Of a stretch of DNA of 64,000 bases, positions 58,677 through 64,000 are shown piece after piece. The stretch comes from Streptomyces sp. Ru71 (GTDB lineage Bacteria > Actinomycetota > Actinomycetes > Streptomycetales > Streptomycetaceae), in NCBI RefSeq assembly GCF_002920535.1, contig NZ_PQSS01000011.1, positions 1 through 64,000 on the forward strand, given 5' to 3'. The translations under genes were made by a program, and so were the position numbers. A model generated the notes under the pieces. It saw nothing but the letters and a program-made list of their open reading frames with translations, was not told where the DNA came from and did not search any database. The number at the start of each line of letters is the position of its first letter. The stretch's first letter is position 1.

Positions 58677-59300
58677 ATGCCTGCAGCGCGGGAATCCCTG
58701 CTGGATGCCGCCTATGCGGCGGTGGCGCGTCGGCCGTGGTCGGATGTGCGGATGGTGGACGTGGCCGCCGCGGCCGGGGTGTCGCGGCAGACGCTCTACA
58801 ACGAGTTCGGCAGCAAGGAGGGGCTCGCGCGGGCGCTCGTCAGAAGGGAGGCGGACGCCTACCTCGCCGGGGTCGAGCGGGCGCTCGCCGGGCACGGTGA
58901 CGCACGCGAGCGGCTGTCGGCGACGGCCGAGTGGACGGCCTCGGCGGCACGGGACAGCGCGCTCGTCCGGGCCCTGCTCACCGGATGCTGGAGCGAGCGG
59001 CTCCCCGCCCCCACCCTCCAGGCGGTGCCGTCGACCTCGGCCGTGCCCGCGCAGCGCCGCGCCGACGGGCCGCTGCCCTCGCCCGGGGAGTTCGTGACGC
59101 AGGTGCGCGACCGGGCCGTCGCCGCGCTGTCCGGGGCCGGGGCCGGTGCTGGATCCGGCACGGCCAAGGCGGACCTCGCGGACCTGGCCCGCTCCTGCGA
59201 GCTCGTCGTCCGGCTCGCCCTGTCCTGCATCGCCGCCCCGCCCGGTGAGGGCGGCGTCAGCGAACTGGTGCACGGCGTCCTGCCCCGCCGGTCCGCGTGA
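58677..59300 (+). CDS. TetR family transcriptional regulator
   Basis: A 207-residue TetR-type regulator: AARESLLDAAYAAVARRPWSDVRMVDVAAAAGVSRQTLYNEFGSKEGLARALVRREADAYL holds the N-terminal helix-turn-helix, with TLYNEFGSKEGL as recognition helix. The ligand domain has an Ala/Gly-rich insert (AGAGAGSG). The start is taken as ATG 58677, with GGAGG 5 nt upstream; ATG 58674 and GTG 58662 are in frame. It converges on a small multidrug resistance gene (3-nt gap between stops), so the two may be functionally linked. Confidence 0.9.
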   Translation: MPAARESLLDAAYAAVARRPWSDVRMVDVAAAAGVSRQTLYNEFGSKEGLARALVRREADAYLAGVERALAGHGDARERLSATAEWTASAARDSALVRALLTGCWSERLPAPTLQAVPSTSAVPAQRRADGPLPSPGEFVTQVRDRAVAALSGAGAGAGSGTAKADLADLARSCELVVRLALSCIAAPPGEGGVSELVHGVLPRRSA

Positions 59301-59303
59301 CGC

Positions 59304-59627
59304 TCAGTGCGCGGAACCCGACAGCTGCAGGCCGATCACACCGAGGATGACCAGGCTGATGGAGACGATCTTCAGCGTGGACACCAGATCGCCGAGGAAG
59401 ACCATGCCGTAGATCGCGGTGCCGGCCGCGCCGATGCCGGTCCAGACCGCGTAGGCGGGGCCCACGTCGAGCTTCTTCAGCGACAGGGTCAGCAGACCGA
59501 AGCTGCCGAGCGCGAAGCACGCGAAGGCGATCGTCGGCCACAGCCGGGTGAACCCGTGCGAGAGCTTCAGGCACACGGCGAAACCGGTCTCCAGAATCCC
59601 GGCCACTATGACCAGCAGCCACGCCAT
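59304..59627 (-). CDS. SMR family transporter (SugE/Gdx-like)
   Basis: A 107-residue four-helix proton-coupled exporter of the small multidrug resistance family, with the essential Glu13 in AGILETGFAVCLKLS, and GxAYAVWTGIGAAGTAIYG in helix 3. The GILETGFAVCLK form is closer to SugE/Gdx guanidinium exporters than to EmrE. The start is ATG 59627 after GGGAGG. It would work as a dual-topology dimer. No clear guanidine riboswitch is visible in its roughly 90-nt leader. Confidence 0.9.
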   Translation of the reverse strand: MAWLLVIVAGILETGFAVCLKLSHGFTRLWPTIAFACFALGSFGLLTLSLKKLDVGPAYAVWTGIGAAGTAIYGMVFLGDLVSTLKIVSISLVILGVIGLQLSGSAH

Positions 59628-59726
59628 GTGCTGTCCTCCCGTTGATCCGGATCTCCGGCTCGGTGCGATTATGCACTTACCGAACCCGGGCCCCGGCAAA
59701 CAACGCGGACGCACCGCGGCAGCGGC

Positions 59727-60737
59727 TCAGTCGCCTTCCTTGCGCTCCCGCGTGGACAGCAGCCGGCGCAGCGAGTACAGGCGGGCCGGGTCCGCGTGGC
59801 CCTCGGCGACCCACGTGTCCAGCGCGCAGTCCGGCTCGTCGTGGCTGCACGCGCGCGGGCAGCCCTCCGTGCCGGCCTCCAGGTCCGGGAACGCGTGGAT
59901 GACCCGGGACGGGTCGATGTGCGCCAGGCCGAAGGAGCGCACGCCCGGGGTGTCGATCACCCAGCCGTCGTCCCCGGCCAGCGGGAGCGCGAGGGCCGAG
60001 GTGGTGGTGTGCCGGCCGCGGCCGGTCACCGCGTTCACATGGCCCGTAAGCCGCCGCCGCTCCTCGGGCACCAGCGCGTTCACCAGCGTCGTCTTGCCTA
60101 CGCCGGAGTGGCCGACGAACGCCGTGATCCGGCCGTCCAGATGCTCGCGCACCCGGTCCGCCGCACCGCCGTTCTCCAGCTCCTCGCGGCTGGTGACGAC
60201 GTAGGGGATGTCCAGGTCGCCGTACAGCTCCAGCAGCTTGTCCGCCGGCGCCAGGTCCGACTTGGTCAGCACCAGCAGCGGCTCCAGACCGCCGTCGAAC
60301 GCCGCCACCAGGCAGCGGTCGATCAGACGCGGACGGGGCTCGGGGTCGGCCAGGGCCGTGACGATGGCCAGCTGGTCGGCGTTGGCGACGACGACCCGCT
60401 CGTACGGATCGTCGTCGTCGGCCGTACGGCGCAGCACCGACGAGCGCTCCTCGATGCGCACGATGCGGGCGAGGGTGTCCTTCTTGCCGGACAGGTCGCC
60501 GACGAGCGCCACCCGGTCGCCGACCACCGCGGCCTTGCGGCCCAGCTCCCGCGCCTTCATCGCCAGGATCGTGCGGTCGTCGACGAGGCAGGTCAGCCGG
60601 CCCCGGTCGACGGTGAGGACCATGCCCTCGGCGGCGTCCTCGTGCTTGGGCCGGATGCTGGTGCGCGGCCGGCTGCCCCGGCGGCCGGGGCGGCTGCGGA
60701 TGTCGTCCTCGTCGGTGTGCTTGCCGTAGCGGCGCAT
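59727..60737 (-). CDS. rsgA: Ribosome small-subunit-dependent GTPase RsgA
   Basis: A 336-residue circularly permuted GTPase that acts in late 30S assembly. An OB domain comes first, then permuted G motifs: TKSD (158-161, G4), GHSGVGKT (209-216, G1), and DTPGVR (G3). A C-terminal zinc knuckle is seen in CPRACSHDEPDC. The start is ATG 60737 (MRRYGKHTDEDD), 10 nt after the aroA stop, so the two are in one operon; the ribosome-binding site is weak (AGGGG). Confidence 0.94.
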   Translation of the reverse strand: MRRYGKHTDEDDIRSRPGRRGSRPRTSIRPKHEDAAEGMVLTVDRGRLTCLVDDRTILAMKARELGRKAAVVGDRVALVGDLSGKKDTLARIVRIEERSSVLRRTADDDDPYERVVVANADQLAIVTALADPEPRPRLIDRCLVAAFDGGLEPLLVLTKSDLAPADKLLELYGDLDIPYVVTSREELENGGAADRVREHLDGRITAFVGHSGVGKTTLVNALVPEERRRLTGHVNAVTGRGRHTTTSALALPLAGDDGWVIDTPGVRSFGLAHIDPSRVIHAFPDLEAGTEGCPRACSHDEPDCALDTWVAEGHADPARLYSLRRLLSTRERKEGD

Positions 60738-60747
60738 GGCAAAACCC

Positions 60748-62064
60748 CTATGCCCCGAGCATCCCGGTCCACAGCTCGGGGAATTCGGGCATGGTCTTCG
60801 CCGTCGTCGCCACGTTCTCGATCTCGACGCCCGGCACGGCCAGGCCGATGATCGCGCCGGCCGTGGCCATGCGGTGGTCCTCGTAGGTGTGGAAGACGCC
60901 GCCGTGCAGCTTGCGCGGGCGGATGTGCAGGCCGTCGGCGGTCTCGGTGACATCACCGCCGAGCTCGTTGATCTCCTTGGTCAGCGCGGCCAGCCGGTCC
61001 GTCTCGTGCAGCCGCAGGTGCGCCACCCCGCGCAGGGTGGAGGGCGAGTCGGCGAGCGCGGCGACGGCGGCGATGCCGGGGGTCAGCTCACCGACCTCGC
61101 CGAGGTCGACGTCGATGCCGTGCACGGTGCCGGAACCGGTGAAGACCAGGCCGTACTCGGTCAGCTCGCAGGTGCCGCCCATCTCGGTGAAGATCTCCCG
61201 CAGCCGGTCACCCGGCTGGGTGGTGCGGGCCGGCCAGTCCGGGATGACGACCCGGCCGCCGGTCACCAGCGCCGCCGCCAGGAACGGCTGCGCGTTGGAC
61301 AGGTCCGGCTCGACGGTCAGGTCCCGGCCGAGCAGCGCGCCCGGCGTCACCCGCCACACGTTCGGCTCGCCGCCCGACTCCGGGGTGTCCACCTGGGCGC
61401 CGACCGCGCGCAGCATGTCCACCGTCATCTGGATGTGCGGCAGCGACGGCAGCGTGGCACCGACGTGCCGGACCTCCACGCCCTGGTTGAACCGCGGTCC
61501 CGACAGCAGCAGCGCGGAGACGAACTGCGAGGAGGAGGACGCGTCGATCTCCACCGGGCCGCCGTCCAGCGCGCCCCCGCCGTGCACCGTCAGCGGCAGC
61601 GCGCCCCGGCCGTCGTCGTCGATGCGGGCGCCCAGCACGCGCAGCGCGTCGATCACGCCGTGCAGGGGGCGCTCGTAGGAGCGCGGGTCGCCGTCGAAGC
61701 GGATCGGGCCGTCGGCCAGCGCGGCCACCGGCGGCAGGAACCGCATCACGGTGCCGGCGTTGCCGACGTCGACGGTGGCCGGGCCGCGCAGGCCGGTGGG
61801 CAGCACCCGCCACGCCTCACCGGTGCCGTCCGGGCCGACGCCCTCCTCGATCTCGATGCCCATCTCGCGCAGGGCCCCCGCCATCAGCAGGGTGTCGCGG
61901 GAGCGCAGCGGCCGGCGCAGCCAGCCCGGCTCGGAGGCGAGGGCGGCGAGCACGAGGGCACGGTTGGTGACCGACTTGGACCCGGGCACGTGGACCGTCG
62001 CGTCGACGGCTCCGCTCGCGTGCGGGGCGGGCCAGAGGGCGGTGTGTGCGGGGTTCGGGGCCAT
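60748..62064 (-). CDS. aroA: 3-phosphoshikimate 1-carboxyvinyltransferase (EPSP synthase)
   Basis: A 438-residue EPSP synthase of the shikimate pathway: shikimate-3-phosphate plus PEP gives EPSP. Motifs are [16 protein letters not shown] (about 27-42), [38 protein letters not shown] and [13 protein letters not shown] near the C-terminus. The start is ATG 62064; TAAAGT (62076-62071 on the minus strand) is 6 nt before it, so aroA has its own leaderless start within the M50-aroA-rsgA cluster. The glyphosate-site region has [11 protein letters not shown], the usual Streptomyces form. Confidence 0.95.
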   Translation of the reverse strand: MAPNPAHTALWPAPHASGAVDATVHVPGSKSVTNRALVLAALASEPGWLRRPLRSRDTLLMAGALREMGIEIEEGVGPDGTGEAWRVLPTGLRGPATVDVGNAGTVMRFLPPVAALADGPIRFDGDPRSYERPLHGVIDALRVLGARIDDDGRGALPLTVHGGGALDGGPVEIDASSSSQFVSALLLSGPRFNQGVEVRHVGATLPSLPHIQMTVDMLRAVGAQVDTPESGGEPNVWRVTPGALLGRDLTVEPDLSNAQPFLAAALVTGGRVVIPDWPARTTQPGDRLREIFTEMGGTCELTEYGLVFTGSGTVHGIDVDLGEVGELTPGIAAVAALADSPSTLRGVAHLRLHETDRLAALTKEINELGGDVTETADGLHIRPRKLHGGVFHTYEDHRMATAGAIIGLAVPGVEIENVATTAKTMPEFPELWTGMLGA

Positions 62065-62115
62065 GGGGTCACTTTATAAGGAGCGCGCGCCGCGGGTCGT
62101 CGTCAGCGCCCGCCG

Positions 62116-62838
62116 TCACAGGTCCAGCAGCCACCGGCCGCCCCCGATCAGGGAGCACAGCGACACCGCGTGGAACAGGAACAGCCACAGTCCCGCCGGG
62201 GCGTGGGTGAGCCGGGACAGCTGGTCCGCGTCCGAGTCGCCTGCTCCGCCCCGGGACCGCTTCGACTGCAGCTCGAAGCCCGGGCGCACCCCGCCCAGCA
62301 GCAGGAACCACACCACCGCGTACGCGAACGCCGCCTGCACCTGCGGACCGGCGAGCCAGGAGACGAGCACGAACGTGCCACCCGTAAGGAGGACCGTCAA
62401 CGCGCCGTACGCGTTGCGGATCATCACCAGCATCGCCACCAGCAGGGCCGTCGCCACCCACAGCAGCAGCGTGATCCGGCCCGCGCCGAGCAGGGCCGCG
62501 CCGCCGAGGCCGAGCAGCGGGGGAGCGGTGTAGCCGGCCGCCGCGGTGAGGATCATGCCGAGGCCGTACGGCTTGCCGCGGCTCACCGTCAGGCCGCTGG
62601 TGTCGGAGTGCAGCCGGATGCCGGTCAGCTGCCGGCCGGTCAGCAGCGCGACCAGGCCGTGGCCGCCCTCGTGGGCGATGGTGATGGCGTTGCGGGATAT
62701 CCGCCACAGGGTGTGCGGGACGACCACGGCCAGAGCGGCGACCATGGTGGCGAGCACCACCCAGAGGTCCGGGTCGGGCTGGGTTCCGGTGAGCCGGTCC
62801 CAGAGGTCGGGCAGCGCGGTGGCGGCGAGGTTGTCCAT
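62116..62838 (-). CDS. M50 family membrane metalloprotease
   Basis: A 240-residue integral membrane protein with six or so helices and the zinc motif H56-E-G-G-H60 in the first helices (IAHEGGHGLVALLTG), typical of the M50B-like (site-2 protease-like) group. A later aspartate ligand is not obvious; RNAYGALTVLLTGG could be the partner segment. The start is ATG 62838, with a GAGGAGCC ribosome-binding site. It is divergent from the SRAP gene with only 49 nt between, so promoters overlap. Substrate unknown. Confidence 0.9.
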   Translation of the reverse strand: MDNLAATALPDLWDRLTGTQPDPDLWVVLATMVAALAVVVPHTLWRISRNAITIAHEGGHGLVALLTGRQLTGIRLHSDTSGLTVSRGKPYGLGMILTAAAGYTAPPLLGLGGAALLGAGRITLLLWVATALLVAMLVMIRNAYGALTVLLTGGTFVLVSWLAGPQVQAAFAYAVVWFLLLGGVRPGFELQSKRSRGGAGDSDADQLSRLTHAPAGLWLFLFHAVSLCSLIGGGRWLLDL

Positions 62839-62887
62839 GTGCGGAAGTGGCTCCTCTGCTCCTGGGGAGTCTGGCAGGGTGGCACGT

Positions 62888-63703
62888 ATGTGCGGACGGT
62901 ATGCATCGAGTCGTAGGCCCGAGGATCTCGCAGGAATCTTTGAGGTCGAGAAGTGGGAGCCCGAGGAGACGCTGGCGCCCGACTACAACGTCGCCCCGAC
63001 CAAAGAGGTCTACGCCGTCCTGGACCGCCCCCTCAAAGACGTCCCCGACCCGCGTCCGGTTCGGCAGCTGCGCAAGCTCAAGTGGGGGCTCGTGCCCTCC
63101 TGGGCCAAGACGCCCGAGGGCGGCGCCCGCATGATCAACGCGCGCGCCGAGACGGTGCACGAGAAGCCCGCCTACCGCCGCGCCTTCACCTCACGGCGCT
63201 GCATCCTGCCCGCCGACGGCTACTACGAGTGGGTCACCGGCAAGCAGGAGCGCGACCTGGAGGTCGAGGGGAAGAAGAAGCGGCCGCGCAAGCAGCCGTA
63301 CTTCGTGCTGCCGGCCGACGGCTCGGTGTTCGCGATGGCCGGGCTGTACGAGTTCTGGCGCGACCGCACCCTGCCGGACGACCACCCGCAGGCCTGGTGG
63401 GTGACCTGCTCGGTCATCACCACGGAGGCCGAGAAGACCCCGCTGGCCGTCGCCCCCGCCGAGGGCCCGCACGCGCTGGCCGACATCCACCCGCGGATGC
63501 CGCTGATGCTCACCCCGGACCGCTGGGACGCCTGGCTGGACCCGGCCCGCACCGACCCCGACGACCTGCGCGAACTGCTCGCGCCGCCGCCCGCCGGGCT
63601 GATGCGGGCCTACCCGGTCTCGACGGCCGTGAGCAATGTGCGCAACAACAGCCCGGAGCTGCTCAAGGAGCTTGAGGGGCCGGAAGAGGGCACACTCTTC
63701 TAG
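62888..63703 (+). CDS. SRAP family DNA-protein crosslink sensor (HMCES/YedK)
   Basis: A 271-residue SOS-response-associated peptidase family protein that covalently traps abasic sites in single-stranded DNA through Cys2. The catalytic residues are all present: Cys2 (MCGRYA, exposed after Met removal), Asn34 (YNVAPT), Glu114 (DGYYEW) and His201 (DIHPRMP). The start is ATG 62888; CAGGGT stands 7 nt upstream, so transcription may be leaderless. It fits with the ATL, AdnAB and UvrD2 genes in this window as a repair-rich neighbourhood, although it is 28 kb away. Confidence 0.95.
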   Translation: MCGRYASSRRPEDLAGIFEVEKWEPEETLAPDYNVAPTKEVYAVLDRPLKDVPDPRPVRQLRKLKWGLVPSWAKTPEGGARMINARAETVHEKPAYRRAFTSRRCILPADGYYEWVTGKQERDLEVEGKKKRPRKQPYFVLPADGSVFAMAGLYEFWRDRTLPDDHPQAWWVTCSVITTEAEKTPLAVAPAEGPHALADIHPRMPLMLTPDRWDAWLDPARTDPDDLRELLAPPPAGLMRAYPVSTAVSNVRNNSPELLKELEGPEEGTLF

Positions 63704-63704
63704 C

Positions 63705-64000
63705 GTGATCGAGATTGTCGAGACCGAGGCCGGAACCGCGCGCATCACCTGGCACCGGGCGGAGGACGCACGGCTGGTCCTCGCCGTGAGCCACGGCGCC
63801 GGCGGCGGCATCGAGGCCCGCGACCTGCAGGCCCTCGCCCGGGTCCTGCCCGGGCACGGCGTCACCGTGGCCCTCGTCGAGCAGCCCTGGCGGGTCGCCG
63901 GGAAGAAGGTCGCGGCGGCGCCGAAGACGCTGGACACCGGCTGGCGCGGCATCTGGCCGGCGCTCGCCGGGATGGAGCTGCCCGTGATCTCCGGCGGGCG
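63705..64000 (+). CDS. Alpha/beta hydrolase family protein, cut by the window end
   Basis: GTG 63705, two nt after the SRAP stop, opens a frame of 98 codons that runs off the right edge. The N-terminus VIEIVETEAGTARITWHRAEDARLVLAVSHGAGGG has the HGAGGG oxyanion motif of KANL3/Tex30-like dienelactone-hydrolase relatives. It also has VTVALVEQPWRVAGKKVAAAPKTLDTGW, typical of that group. Coupled to the SRAP gene. The catalytic triad lies beyond the window. Confidence 0.85.
   Translation, partial: MIEIVETEAGTARITWHRAEDARLVLAVSHGAGGGIEARDLQALARVLPGHGVTVALVEQPWRVAGKKVAAAPKTLDTGWRGIWPALAGMELPVISGG

Noticed and set aside
59628-59726. Possible guanidine riboswitch before the SMR gene
   Set aside because: I see no clear ykkC-type or paired ACGR-loop hairpins in about 90 nt; a covariance search would decide.
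1-64000. CRISPR arrays, rRNA operon or insertion sequences
   Set aside because: No regular spacer-repeat array, no rRNA-like sequence and no transposase reading frame were seen.

Overview
This window is high-GC actinobacterial chromosome, almost certainly Streptomyces. The signs are strong third-position GC bias, many GTG/TTG starts, WhiB-like, MoeZ, AdnAB and UPF0182 genes, a CatR/catalase pair, Streptomyces-type dispersed repeats, and many genes with a TANNNT box 6-8 nt before the start codon (leaderless mRNAs). Gene order looks like the conserved core of a Streptomyces chromosome. I see no integrase, transposase, CRISPR array, rRNA or antibiotic gene cluster.

Layout. 1-7.6 kb: the 5' part of a DEAD-box RNA helicase with an apparent CTG start, a divergent ferritin-like (MiaE-like) protein, small conserved proteins, a TetR regulator, an alpha/beta hydrolase and a membrane-anchored DUF3152 zincin with 12-residue repeats. 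7.8-12.6 kb: a compact operon of a PelF-like glycosyltransferase, a polytopic membrane protein (frameshifted here), a 15-codon leader ORF, a sugar-nucleotide epimerase and a spherulin-4/GH135-like hydrolase, which resembles a Pel/galactosaminogalactan-type polysaccharide system. 12.7-13.8 kb: MoeZ. 13.9-21.7 kb: four envelope genes on the minus strand: a serine hydrolase lipoprotein, two tandem TAP-like peptidase lipoproteins, and a flippase/LPG-synthase-like protein fused to a kinase-like domain.

21.8-34.9 kb is rich in DNA repair and redox genes: an alkyltransferase-like protein, the two AdnAB-type helicase-nuclease subunits, an M20 peptidase, NudC, a mycoredoxin-like glutaredoxin and UvrD2. 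34.9-36.6 kb holds the WhiB7-type regulator wblC with a roughly 600-nt leader containing an AT-rich autoregulatory-type promoter, a 108-codon upstream ORF and an intrinsic attenuator, followed by small conserved proteins. 36.7-45.5 kb: a UbiB/ABC1 kinase and ThiF-like operon, a YgjP-type metallopeptidase, a TerD-AIM24 / AIM24 / AIM24 operon (first gene frameshifted), and NUDIX plus zincin-2 genes. 45.7-52.6 kb: an SDR protein, MoaE, a 54-residue membrane protein, a PDZ/Lon-like secreted protease, a PPA1309 protein and a UPF0182 membrane protein.

52.7-55.0 kb: two identical initiator tRNA genes flank a Sel1-repeat protein. 55.0-64.0 kb: CatR and catalase with a palindromic operator inside the catalase promoter, a CBS-domain protein, HisN, a TetR/SMR pair, an M50 protease-aroA-rsgA operon, a SRAP (HMCES/YedK) protein, and the start of an alpha/beta hydrolase at the right edge.

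Two genes (9508-10795 and 40256-41978) each appear split by one extra base in a C/G homopolymer. Either the strain carries two real frameshifts or the assembly has residual homopolymer errors. All assignments come from reading the sequence and from remembered family motifs; no database search was run.
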